A stretch of 64,000 bases of DNA from Callorhinus ursinus (Eukaryota > Chordata > Mammalia > Carnivora > Otariidae), in contig NW_020312775.1 in the NCBI RefSeq assembly GCF_003265705.1, positions 757,330 to 821,329 on the forward strand, written 5' to 3'. The translations under genes and the position numbers were made by a program. The number at the start of each line of letters is the position of its first letter. Positions within the stretch are counted from its first letter, which is position 1. Positions 1 to 9,563 of the stretch are shown here, piece after piece. The notes under the pieces were generated by a model. The model was given only the letters and a program-made list of their open reading frames with translations, was not told the DNA's origin and searched no databases.

Positions 1-130
1 TCCATCAAGAGAATTATTTATAAAATGCATCGGTTGAGTGAATTTGAGGGGAGGGAGTATAACTGCAGCTAGAGTGGGAGTCATCTGAAGATTCATAGAG
101 TTTTATCCTTCTCTTCCTTAAAACCAATAG

Positions 131-361
131 ACTTTGGTATGCTTCAGGAGATGTTCAGTGATTCTAGCAGTAACAGTGATGAGGAGGAGGAGGACGAGGA
201 GGACGAGGAGGACGAGGAGGACGAGGAGGATGACTATGATGATGAGTACGAAGTTGAGGAAGAGGAGGACGATTATTATGAAGAGGATCTGGAAAGGGCT
301 CTACAGGCCAAGTTCTTTGCATCTGGCCAGTATGAGGCAAAGGAAGGAGCCAGTTCAATAG
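131..361 (+). CDS. TAF7L: TAF7L exon coding the acidic stretch
   Basis: The acceptor is ...CCAATAG|ACTTTGG and the donor AATAG|GTAGGT. The exon begins with two bases of a split codon, then reads F-G-M-L-Q-E-M-F-S-D and a long Glu/Asp run built on a 9-bp GAC-GAG-GAG unit (about 178-235), ending ...AKEGASSI plus one base. Acidic runs of this kind are typical of the TAF7 family just after the TAFII55 domain. The open frame continues past 361 into the intron, but that extension is not coding. Confidence 0.88.
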   Translation, partial: TLVCFRRCSVILAVTVMRRRRTRRTRRTRRTRRMTMMMSTKLRKRRTIIMKRIWKGLYRPSSLHLASMRQRKEPVQ

Positions 362-558
362 GTAGGTTACAGAGGAAAACCAAAGGGGTGGGACAGAGTG
401 GGTGGCAGTGCTGAAGATGGACTCTAAACATGTGTTAGATGCAAGGCTAAGTTTGAGAAGTTATTGCTGAGATGTGTAGTGGAGTTTTAGTTGATTTTGA
501 TCTCAGTCCACCAGTTTAGGCTATATGTTTAGATAAAATTTCTGTCTATCTCCGTTAG

Positions 559-671
559 TCATGGATATTCAGAAGCAGATTCATTACATGGAGAAAAAGC
601 TCCAAGAGATTCGATGCAAAGCACAAAGACAGAGGCATCTCTTAATGAAAGTGGAAAACCTGATGCTCAAG
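559..671 (+). CDS. TAF7L: TAF7L coiled-coil exon
   Basis: The acceptor is TCCGTTAG|TCATGG and the donor CTCAAG|GTAAAG. The exon completes the split Val codon and then encodes 37 residues starting MDIQKQIHYMEKKLQEI, a charged amphipathic helix characteristic of the TAF7/TAF7L C-terminus. It ends in phase 0. Confidence 0.9.
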
Positions 672-1845
672 GTAAAGTCCTGTTGGCTGGGATAAAGATA
701 TCTTGAAATCTTACTTTCAAAATCCCATCTTTGTGTTTCTACTCATGTTATGTCTGTGCGGCATTCTTATTCATTTGCACACCTAAAACAACCTTTTAGA
801 AACCCCTAATAGAATATAACCCTATTCCTTTTACCTGAGTAATTTTGATCATCTCGCATAAGCAATTTTGGGAAGAGACCCGGAGACCTGAGATGATAAC
901 TACCGATATTGAGCATTTGTTATGTGAAAGGCACATAAAGAGCTAACCATTTTCCATGTATCATCTCATTTCATCCTTGCATTCCTGAAATACAGGTACT
1001 GTCACTAGTCCTAGTTTATAGATAAGGAATTGGAAATTCAAAGAGGTTAAGTAACTTGCCGAAGACCACAGTAAGTGGTAAGACATAGATTAAGTCCTGT
1101 TGTTTGTACCAAAATGTATTCATCGCAGTGAAAGAAAGTTAACTAAATTCATTTTTAAATGTTATGATGCATGCCTTAACAGGAATAATTATCTTGCTTT
1201 ATTTTTGTTAACACATATTTCAACCAAAGGAAAATTTATGTTTAGGCTATGTTTGCATCCTTTTTTATAGTGAGGGAAATTCTGAAGAATCTGGAAAATT
1301 CCTTGCCAGATTTCATTTTTTGGAGAGCTGTAGTCATCAAAATGGAGCAACGTGACACAGAACTGTACCTCTTTAGAGTGTTGTCCTTTAGAATAACCAA
1401 GTGAGATGATAGATGTGGACACACTTTGGAAGATACAGCTGTATGGTATTATTATGATGTTGCATGAAGTACTATTTGGGAATAGTACTATTCTGCCCTA
1501 GTGCAGGGAAATGAATGAGTCAGCATCAAATTCCCAGCCAGTTTTTTAAATAGTTCACCACAGTCAAAGGATTTGTGCTAAAACTAAAAAAAAGGTGCCA
1601 TGAAGGCACTCCAACCATTTATTTTAGGGCAAGAAAAAAAATGCTGTGTGTAGGGTTATAAAATCCAATCAGATGGTTCTGTAGTTAAGGGGTACAAGTT
1701 CTTAGACTCTAAATCCTTTAAAAAGAGTGCTCTTGTGTTACAACTGACCATTTTCTTAACAAATTATTTGCCGAACTCTTTGTTTCGCTTGGTTCTCTTT
1801 TCCCTTGAAACTCAGCATTCATCATTTATGCAATTTGTTTTCCAG
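672..1845 (+). other. TAF7L intron (1.17 kb)
   Basis: It holds an antisense MIR remnant at about 900-1095 (the 'aggttaagtaacttgcc' core is readable). The rest is unique, AT-rich sequence in which I see nothing else. Confidence 0.7.
900..1095 (-). repeat. MIR SINE remnant
   Basis: Antisense MIR core: 'gataaggaattggaaattcaaagaggttaagtaacttgcc...' broken by mismatches, as in old mammalian-wide MIR copies. Confidence 0.7.
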
Positions 1846-1905
1846 AGTCATTTACAGTCTGTCCTGGAGCAGCTTAAGTTACAGGAAATACAAAAAAATG
1901 AGCAG
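1846..1905 (+). CDS. TAF7L: TAF7L 60-nt coiled-coil exon
   Basis: Acceptor TTTTCCAG|AGTCAT, donor GAGCAG|GTGAGA. It encodes exactly 20 residues, SHLQSVLEQLKLQEIQKNEQ, continuing the leucine/glutamine-rich helix. It is phase 0 at both ends, so skipping it would keep the frame. Confidence 0.9.
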
Positions 1906-2109
1906 GTGAGAAGTGTGTTTTCAAACCACCTGGGAAACATTTGATACAAAGACTTCCCCACCCCCACCCCCAGGGTCATTTCTGGCCGCTCCTGTCACAG
2001 GAGGAGTAGTGGCCAAATCGTCTAAATGAAGGGTAGCAGGTCGGAACAAGGTTTTTGTGAAAATTCACTCATTCAACAGATATCAAATGTGTATTAAGTG
2101 AAAAGCACA

Positions 2110-2830
2110 AGCTGTACAGACGGCGTTGAATAAGACAGAGCGCTTGTCCTCATGGAGCTAACTGTCTAGCACAGAAGACTGGCAGTGAACAAATTATCAG
2201 ACAGACCTAAATGTGCAGATCGTGAAGAAGTGCTGTGAGGGAGGAAGAAAAAAAACTCCGTGGTTCTATTTGAGTAAACAGAGTCGTGCATTAAATTGAA
2301 TTAAATTAAAATGATCGGCCTTTCTGAGAAAGTGATATTTCAGCTTTGACCTACAGGATAAGTCCAGGTAAAGAGGGAATGGAGAGCCTCTTGGGTGAAG
2401 CATATGCCAAGTCCCACACTGAGAAAGAACTTGGCCTCTTGGGGGACCTCTGGAGTATTTAAAGCAAGGAAGAGAGTGACTTAACATGAGGTTGCCGAAG
2501 TAGGCAGAGGCCATAGCATATGGTCCCTTGCAGGCCATGGTGAGGAGGATGGGTTTTCGTGTGAAGTGTGGTGGGAAACCCATGAAGAGTTTTAAGTGGG
2601 AGAGTCACATTTACACTTGATCCTAGCCGAAAGGCCGAGAAGCGATAGGAGGGTCACATTTAATTTAAGCTTTTTAAAGAACACGCTGATTATTATCGGG
2701 ATGGATTATGGGGGGGCAGGACTAGAGGCAGGGAGACCACTTAGGAGGCTGTGTGGTGGTCTCTCATAAGAGGTGGTGACAACTTGAACTAAGGTGGTGG
2801 TGGTGGATATGGGAAGAATATAATATTTTT
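2110..2830. repeat. old mammalian interspersed repeat, family not named
   Basis: Phrases such as 'aggactagaggcagggagaccacttaggaggctg' (in pieces) and 'ttttaagtgggagagtcacattta' recur in diverged form elsewhere in the window (about 40980-42130 and 56150-56560). This marks a shared old repeat whose family I cannot assign from memory. The U2 fragment at 2614-2647 is inserted in it. Confidence 0.5.
2612..2646 (-). pseudogene. U2 snRNA 5'-end fragment (retroposed pseudogene)
   Basis: On the - strand it starts ATCGCTTCTCGGCCTTTCGG and continues CTAGGATCAAGTG. That is the first 33-35 nt of U2 snRNA with two substitutions. The U2 similarity stops there, so the branch-point recognition region, Sm site and 3' stem-loops are absent and it cannot be functional. 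It is flanked by 15-bp direct repeats with one mismatch (2599-2613 and 2648-2662). It carries the intact 5' end and lacks the 3' end, as known for truncated snRNA retropseudogenes. Confidence 0.88.
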
Positions 2831-2854
2831 TAACTGCAATAAAGTTTCTGTGAC

Positions 2855-3238
2855 AGCTTTGTTGAGATATAATGCACATACCACACATTTAAATTGTACA
2901 GTTCAGTGGCTTTTACTATATTCACAGAATCGTGCAGCCATCACCACAATCAATTTTAGAACATTTTCATCACCCCAGAAAGAAACCTGTACTCATTAGC
3001 AGCCACTCCCCATTTCTTCTGGATTCCCCCCACCTGCCGGACCTAGGCAACCACAAATGTACTTTCTACTCATCTATTGTCCCTATTCTGCTTATTTTAT
3101 CTAAAAGGAGACACATAATATGTGGTCTTTTGTATCTGGTTCTTTCTCTTAGCGTAATGTTTTCAAATTTAATCCATGTTGTGGCATGTACCAGTAGTTT
3201 ATTCCATTTTGTGGGTGAATAATATTCTAGTATTCCAT

Positions 3239-3281
<43 letters not shown>

Positions 3282-3400
3282 ATACCATACCACACATACC
3301 ATGTTTTGTTTATCCATTCATCCATCGATGGATAGTTGGGTGGTGTCCCCTTTTTAGCTATCATGAATAATGCTGCCACAAACATTGATATATGAGAGAA
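2855..3400 (+). repeat. LINE-1 3' fragment (old L1M type)
   Basis: Readable L1 3'-end phrases: 'acagttcagtggctttta', 'catcaccacaatcaatttta', 'tttgtttatccattcatc', 'atgaataatgctgcc'. A TG microsatellite (3241-3279) has grown inside it. Confidence 0.75.
3241..3279. repeat. (TG)n microsatellite
   Basis: About 19 uninterrupted TG units inside the L1 fragment. Confidence 0.95.
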
Positions 3401-5470
3401 GGTATTTTAAAAATAGAATTGATGGGACTTGGGTCAATTAGTGGGTGTTGAAGGAAGTGTTAAGGATGCATGCCAGATTTCTAACTTGAACAACTGTATT
3501 ATTTAAAGCCACAAGAGACTGAGCAGAGTGCAAAGAGAAGAGGGTAACTTGGGATAAGTGAGGGTCAAGTAACTGTACGGAAAACGTATGCTGACTTCAG
3601 CCCTAGAAAATTGAGGGTAACAGTTTTAAAGGAACCGGAGGTCATATGCTGATGGGCTTAGCTTGAGGCTCTGAAGGTAGAGACACCATCCCTCATCCCC
3701 ACTCCGCATGCCAGCAAGGCGAGGGGAATTCTTCCATATATTCCCTTCCCCTCAGCAGATCACTTACCAAGTACTGCTTATAAACAACCATGTGAACAAT
3801 TAGTGCCAAATTGCTTTAGCACTCACCAAAGTCTTTGTTTTCATCCACATAAATAGTATTGGGGAAGTGCCATTTTCAACACAGAAATGTAGCTGTAAAC
3901 TTGATTCACCCACAGTCCTTTATGTTAGCTCATTTAGTCAGCGTAGATGGATGCCTGCCTTAAGCTAGGTTCTGCAGGGAGGTACATACAAAATGCTTAC
4001 CACCCAAGTCTCTGCGTCCATCTGGGGAGAGATCCATGAGAGGGACAGGAATTAAGGAATGAGGGCTCACTTTTGTCCATAGAGAATAGGGAAAGACTTC
4101 ATGAAGAAATGGTGTTTGGCTGGAGCCTTCAAAGGTGGGCAGGGTTTTAATAAGGGTATAGGGAAAGGAGGGCGTTCTATATAGAAAGCACAGTGGCTCA
4201 GAGGTGCTGTGGACAGGCTAGAGTTGAGACTTTAGGCATAGGGCATAATGAGCCATCAAAGCTTTTCTACCCAGGGAGTAACTCAGGAAGACTTCTCTGC
4301 CAGCAGTAGGTAGGAGAAATTAAGAGTGGAGAGAGACTAGAGGAAGATCCAAGTGATAGAAGGAATCAGAGCTTAGCAATTGATTGGATTTATGGGGCAA
4401 AAAGGAGAACAAAGAGGAGTCCAAAGCCTGAGCACCTGGAAAATGGTATGGCACTAACAGAAGACACCAGGAAGGGGATTATTGGGGGCGTTGTGGGGGG
4501 TTGGTGGAGAAGGTGATGAGCTAAATTGGAAGCACGGTACATGAGAGTAGAGGCTGGCTCATGCAGAGAAATGATCATTGAAGCCTGTGGGGATAGATGA
4601 GTTAGCCAGGGCGACTGTTTAGCAAGAAGTCTGAACCTGGGGGTGGTGAGAGAAAGAGCCCACAAAGGGGAAAGAACTGGAACAGTCAGTGGTTGTAATC
4701 ATGTCAGCATTTGAGTGTAAAGAGCCTCCAAATTACCGTAGGAAGCAATTCTAGTAATTCAGTAGGTGATGTGCAGCATAGAATCATTTTATAATGTTCC
4801 ATTCCTTTCATTTCACAGAATGAAAATCTACACTTGGTATGGAGTGACCTAAATTGAGTAATACTCAGAGACAATCTTTGTCCCAAAGATAGTATACCTC
4901 CCTTAATGTTATTGGTCACTTTGCCATTTCAAGTAAAAAAAAAAAAAAATTAAATCCTATGCCATGAAAGGTTCAGGACTTCTGACTTAGAAAGACCCAA
5001 AACAGCTAGAACATCATCAGGCTCCTGACTGGTCGGGTCTCTGGCTCGGTTTCTCAGTGTCTCATAACATGGCAAGAAGCAGCAGCTAAGACTAGTTTAA
5101 GAGTCAGTGTGTTCAGGGGGACAAAAGGCTATCCCAGCTGCTTTATTTTCTGACTCTGAATATGGCTACAGTGATCCCCCTGTACACTCTTCCCAGAAGC
5201 CCAGAGTCTTAATGGCAAGCATATTTCATTTTTAAGCAGGTTCAACTTTAAAGCTTCCTTTTATAAGTCTGGCGCAATAAAAAACCACATTCAACATTGT
5301 ACGTGCATTCTCAACCATGTGCTGTGCTTTGGAACATTGCAAGACTAAGATAACCTTATAAATACCAAGTCACAGTAGTTCTTTTTGGTTCCTACAAGTA
5401 AATTCTAGATCAAGTAATGGAACTTAAGATTTCAGATGACTTTTTCACATTTTCCCACCTCTCCCTACAG

Positions 5471-5512
5471 CTCATTTCCCTACGGGAACAATTGAAATAT
5501 TTTTTGAAGTGA
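5471..5512 (+). CDS. TAF7L: TAF7L last coding exon (stop)
   Basis: The acceptor CTCCCTACAG|CTCATT is preceded by a good pyrimidine tract. Thirteen codons, LISLREQLKYFLK, then TGA at 5510-5512. The C-terminal Leu/Gln/Lys pattern fits the family end. Confidence 0.9.
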   Translation, partial: LISLREQLKYFLK

Positions 5513-6318
5513 GAGAGCCTTCAGCCTGGCCCATGAGCCTGGGATTCACTGTCTAAACCGCTGAAGACTGGATGAATTGTACGTGTTTCTGCCCCTTTTG
5601 TTGCCTTATGTTGAGTCATTTGTATTTGTTTATCTGAATCTCTGTTTGCTAGTCAAATTTGGAGTTTAGCAGGTTGCGTAGAAAGGGACAGAATATAAAA
5701 AAGTAGTAGACCTAAAAACCCAACTCAGTATGAAACTTTGCTTCTCTTTATCAATTTGAGAATTGCTTATATTGCTTCTGTTCTGTTGGTGCCATCAAAT
5801 GATTCAGCCATGCTTGCCAAAGCAGATAATCCAGCTTGAAGGCCATACAGTGGTTTGCACATGTTTCCAGTGCCCTTCTCCTGTTAATTTTAAATATTTC
5901 CTAAGACATAGAATGAATCATTTCTACCAAAGGCTTGGACCTGCCACAGTGAATTGAGTGCCTACCTCGCAGCAGTTAACGCTGGGTTTCGTCCTGTCTC
6001 TGTTAAGGTAATAGGAGCTGCTTTCCTGCTCAGGGATGATTTCTTGCTGCTGCTATCTTTGTTCTGTCGCATTTTTAGGATTGTGTCTGGTTATTATTTG
6101 CCAGCTAAGAGAATAGTTAGAGCAGAGATGAAATTCTGAGCTGTTATCCTTATTCTGAGCCTTTTCATCCTAACCCCTGCCAGTAAAGGTTAGGAAAAAT
6201 CAAATGCCTGTGAAGCCTCCCTTAAAAACCCTGGGTGGGTTTGTTTGTCTTCTGCTGTATTGTTAAAGTTTTCTGGTTTGTGTTCTTTAAGCAATAAATG
6301 AATTTCTCATTTTAAATG
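5513..6318 (+). other. TAF7L: TAF7L 3' UTR
   Basis: About 800 nt between the stop codon and a canonical AATAAA at 6293-6298. The cleavage position (about 6310-6320) is inferred from the signal. No interspersed repeat is seen inside it; the first SINE starts 106 bp further on. Confidence 0.7.
6293..6298 (+). terminator. TAF7L polyadenylation signal
   Basis: Canonical AATAAA, followed within 40 bp by T-rich sequence. It is the first canonical + strand signal in the last exon that is followed by repeat-rich intergenic DNA. Confidence 0.7.
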
Positions 6319-6424
6319 GATTGCTGTCACTTTATGAAACTGCTCCCATGAGGAGTGCACTCCTATCCAAAAGGAAAACTGGAGAGACAGGCAATAAACT
6401 CTTACCATTAGGAAATGACAGAAG

Positions 6425-6660
6425 GGGGCGCCTGGGTGGCTCAGTCAGTTAAGCGACTGCCTTCAGCTCAGGTCATGATCCTGGAGTCCCCGGATCGAGC
6501 CCCACACCGAGCCCCACATCGGGCTCCCTGCTCAGTAGGGAGTCTGCTTCTCCCTCTGACCCTTCCCCCTCTCATGTGCTCTCTCTCTCTCTCTCTCTCA
6601 TTCTCGCTCTCTCAAATAAATAAATAAATAAAATCTTTTAAAAAATTAAAAAAAAAAAGA
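6425..6660 (+). mobile_element. CAN-SINE
   Basis: Starts with the GGCGCCTGGGTGGCTCAGT head and ends in (CT)n, AAATAAATAA and a poly-A tail. Perfect 15-bp target-site duplications lie at 6410-6424 and 6671-6685. Confidence 0.95.
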
Positions 6661-6835
6661 AGTTATGTAAAGGAAATGACAGAAGATGGTGTCCGTACTG
6701 GGGCATCCTTCTAAAGAGCCCTTGGGATAACTCCTAATGAACCAAGCAAATCATCTCCTATCAACCATCTAGCACTGGGATTTCGAGAAAGAGTATAGAG
6801 AAGTGGTAAGAATGGCAGCTCCCGTATTCGCATCA

Positions 6836-6965
6836 AAGTACGTTGTAGTGGAAAGAACACAAGGTTGGAGTCCTGGCTCTGCCATTCACCTTGGGCAAGT
6901 CCCTTCACCCCTTAGAGCCTCTGTTATTTTCTCATCTGGAAATCAAGGGTGATAATGCTTATGGA
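6836..6965 (+). repeat. MIR remnant
   Basis: MIR sense core ('ggagtcctggctctgccatt', 'ttgggcaagtcccttcacc'). Confidence 0.7.
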
Positions 6966-7321
6966 CCAAAAGGCATCTGGGGGTTTTCCGGAAGTCGTCC
7001 AGCTAGACCCAGGTCTGGTCCCAATTGATGGAGTCAGCGCTGCTCTAGGAAATGTACTCCCAGGTTTTCTGTGCCACTTTTAGTGCTCCCGTTCCAAGTT
7101 GAAGTTAATAAGTCAGGGGCAGTGAAGAGCAGGTCAGTATGTATGGGCAGGGCCCGTGGAGGAGGATGGAAGACGGAAGGAATGCTGGGGGCAAATGCAG
7201 GGAAGAAGTGGGACTAAGGGGGCTGGACATGTTGAGGGCAAATGAAATGAAGTTAAGATTAGGAGAGAAGTTAGAGGACAGCTTGAAAACCAAGATGATA
7301 TAAAAACGATTTTTTTTTTCA

Positions 7322-7494
7322 GGGGCGCCTGGGTGGCTCAGTTGTGCGTCTGACTCTTGGTTTCTGCTCAGGTCATGGGATTGAGCCCCACGTCAAGCTC
7401 CATGCTGAGCGTGGAGCCTACTTGGGATTCTCCCTCTGCCCCTTTCCCTGTGCTCTTGTGGTCTCTCTCTCTCACTCTCGATTTTTTTTTTTCC
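7322..7494 (+). mobile_element. CAN-SINE, internally shortened
   Basis: GGGGCGCCTGGGTGGCTCAG head followed by a shortened body and a (CT)n segment. The A-rich tail is missing; a T run follows instead. Confidence 0.85.
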
Positions 7495-8029
7495 AGAAAC
7501 CAAGGCTTTAAAAGATGAGAAGGAGAGTGGGAGAAAGGAATTGAGTGTCAGAGGCAGAAGGTGTGGGGGAAGAAGCAAGGTTTGCAAAGAAGACAGGCCT
7601 TCCCAGATGAAGGAAGGCAGGGAACTGGAGCAGAAACAGATAGAAAGCACCCTGGGGACATGGCTGGAGAGACTGAGGCTAGTGCGGTGGCACCTGGAGG
7701 TGAGAGAGGTAGAAGCGCCCTAGTTCAGCATCTTGTCCAATACGACAGCCCAAGAGCAGCCAGAACTGTGCTGCCGAGAGGCAGGATGGAAGGGAAGACA
7801 GCAGCCAAGGGGCAAGGGCAGATCCACGCATCGGCAGTGACCTTCCATTCCCTCTGCTGCCGCATCTCACTGTAACCCAGGGTAACTGCTTCACCACTGC
7901 CCTCCAGTCACCCAAGGCTTACGGCCGCCCTGACTCCCCACCTTACCCCCTCCCCCCACACACACGTGATGCCTCATGAAGTTTTCTTTTTCTACAGTCC
8001 CGTGATTCTGAATTTTGCATGTTACAGAC

Positions 8030-8880
8030 CTGCGCTGGCCAATATGGTATCCACCAGCCACATTGCGAGCTTCGAGCCCTTGACATTTGGCTAGCTCGAA
8101 CTGAGACATGCAGTGAGTGTAAAATACACACTGGGTTTCTGCAGGGGAACTGCTCTGGGCTGGGGCCCTGCCGACCTTGCACTATTAATTAAGACAGGAC
8201 ACGTAGGCGAGGCTCCACTGCAGGCTGCCCCCGGCCTTGGCAGAATGCCCCGTGATCCTCCCGAAACACGGGAAGATAGGCCATCTCATGAGAAGTCGCT
8301 GCAAGACCATTTCTCACTCACCTCCCTATCTCGAGGGAAGCTTCTGGGAGGCAGTTTCTCATCGGCCTCCCTCATTTGGGTGAGGCACAGAGCTTTTGGC
8401 CTGCCATACCACCCGCAAAGGGGGCAGGGTAAAGGCCATAAAACTGCTTAGCGGCAGTGTGGAATTGGCCACTCAGCAATAGGATGTCCCACCATTCATG
8501 TTGCGTGTCCTGGGGCCCCTTCTGTTGCGGCGTCATCCCGTGGGACGAGGAATGCAGGGAGGTGATACCATTGCTGATCTTGCTTTTGCTGTCTCTATGA
8601 GTAATAAATTGTCGGGATATATGTGGGTTTCTTACTTTGTTTTGTTTTGTTTTTTTTTTTTTCCAGCTGAATCTGTCAGTCTGCTTGGCAATTTCTAAAA
8701 CTTAGTAAAAAAAAGAATTACAAAGTATCTTAATAATTGTTTTATACTGATAACATGTTGAAATGTTTTGGATATACTGGGTTAAATGTTAAAGTTAATT
8801 TCATCTGTTTCTTTTTTTAAAATTTGGCTGCTAGAAAATTTGTGTATATGGCTGGCATTATATTTCTATTGGGCAGTGCT
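8030..8880. mobile_element. hAT-like non-autonomous DNA transposon, interrupted
   Basis: The ends form imperfect inverted repeats (left GCGCTGGCCAATAT, right ATTGGGCAGTGC). The interior matches the old 'ccactagccacat...ttggatatattgggttaaat' type of mammalian element. It is split at 8139/8691 by an LTR. The exact family name is not certain. Confidence 0.65.
8140..8690 (+). mobile_element. solo LTR-like insertion in the DNA transposon
   Basis: A 551-bp block begins TG and ends CA, flanked by 5-bp duplications (GTTTC at 8135-8139, ATTTC at 8691-8695), and contains AATAAA near its 3' end (about 8602). Removing it rejoins the host transposon. No gag, pol or env remains inside. The 5-bp duplication favours an ERVL/MaLR-type LTR, but the family is not identified. 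Confidence 0.55.
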
Positions 8881-9285
8881 TTTATAGATTGGTGAGAAAA
8901 AAAAAACTGGTGGTGGGGAAGAGGGACTCACAGGGTTTTATTTTGCCAGAAAATGGCATTTGAAAAATTTATGTTCATAGTTTTATTCCCATAGTTACAG
9001 GCACATTTTAACACTCCAAAAATATATATATACCCATAATAAAGGACAGACCTTTAAATTGAATAAATGTAACTCTATGGGAACTCACTGCATTGTCCTG
9101 ATTTTTCTCATATTGCTTCAGGCTGGTGAAAAGTCCCTCAGATTGATGAGGATGGTATTTAAGTACTATTGCTGTAGAGAGCTCCACCTCGGAGGGGATA
9201 AGTGGCTAATTTGTGTGGGATCTTGAGAGGCAACCAATCCAGGTAACAATAGTGGATGGGGCTAGTGCAACAATAGTGGATGGGT

Positions 9286-9415
9286 TTCTTTTTTCTTTTC
9301 TTTTCTTTTATCTTCTTTTCTTCCTTTCTTCCTACCTTCCTTTCTTCCTTCCTTCCTTCCTACCTTCCTTCCTTCCCTTCCTTCCTTCTCTCTCTCTCTC
9401 TTTCTTCCTTGTCCA
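9286..9415. repeat. (TTCC/CT)n pyrimidine-rich tract
   Basis: About 130 bp of TTTTC, TTCC and CT units on the + strand. On the DRP2 strand it is a purine tract, just beyond the inferred polyadenylation site. Confidence 0.95.
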
Positions 9416-9557
9416 GCAGGTGTTGAACTCATCAGGTAGCCTATGTTTTTTAGTATTCCTGTGGCTTCTTGGCCCACCCTCTCTTCCCACACCCAAATAA
9501 GGGAAGGCTGTGGAATATCAGAGTATAACCGGAAGAACCAAAGTAAACAAATACAAA

Positions 9558-9563
9558 TTTATT
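9558..9563 (-). terminator. candidate DRP2 polyadenylation signal
   Basis: AATAAA on the - strand, followed by a GU/U-rich stretch (TTTGTATTTGTTTACTTTGG). It implies a 3' UTR of about 4.1 kb, in keeping with the long 3' UTR known for DRP2 mRNA. A second - strand AATAAA at about 8936 is an alternative. Confidence 0.5.

Larger units (their letters stand above)
1906..5470 (+). other. last TAF7L intron (3.6 kb)
   Basis: It contains an old interspersed repeat (about 2110-2830) split by a U2 snRNA fragment, a LINE-1 3' fragment with an internal TG repeat (about 2855-3400), and another diverged old repeat at about 4080-4350. Nothing gene-like is seen between 3480 and 5470. Confidence 0.6.
131..6318 (+). 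other. TAF7L: TAF7L gene, 3' part (last four exons)
   Basis: TAF7L is the X-linked paralogue of TAF7, a subunit of the general transcription factor TFIID that works in the nucleus, mainly in male germ cells. Only the C-terminal part is in the window; the start and the TAFII55 domain lie to the left. Four exons can be joined without a phase break: 131-361, 559-671, 1846-1905 and 5471-5512, followed by a 3' UTR with AATAAA at 6293. The protein read is an acidic Glu/Asp stretch followed by a Lys/Gln/Leu-rich helical tail, as known for the TAF7/TAF7L C-terminus. The convergent neighbour DRP2 is the expected one at Xq22.1. All borders are GT..AG. Family assignment is from recognition of the tail sequence, not a database search. 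Confidence 0.9.
6319..9540. other. TAF7L-DRP2 intergenic region
   Basis: It lies between the two convergent 3' ends. It contains two CAN-SINEs (6425, 7322), a MIR remnant (6836-6965), a hAT-like DNA transposon (8030-8880) split by a 551-bp solo LTR, and a pyrimidine-rich tract (9286-9415). No gene was recognised. Confidence 0.6.

Noticed and set aside
134..361. Arg/Thr-rich reading frame (RRTRRTRR) overlapping the acidic exon
   Set aside because: It is the shifted reading of the GAGGAGGAC repeat; the acidic frame is the one conserved in TAF7L.
362..414. Open frame running on from the TAF7L acidic exon
   Set aside because: A good donor at 361/362 and a phase-matched next exon at 559 show this is intron.
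3066..3317. Frames made of repeated Thr-His or Val-Cys (also 31255-31511 and 51767-52181)
   Set aside because: They are translations of TG/AC microsatellites.
6415..6627. Frames reading through CAN-SINEs (similar ones at 22537, 42838, 55026 and others)
   Set aside because: SINE sequence, not protein coding; the tRNA-derived head has also lost a folded tRNA, so no tRNA gene is called.
9213..9500. Phe/Leu/Ser-rich frame
   Set aside because: Translation of the TTCC/CT tract.
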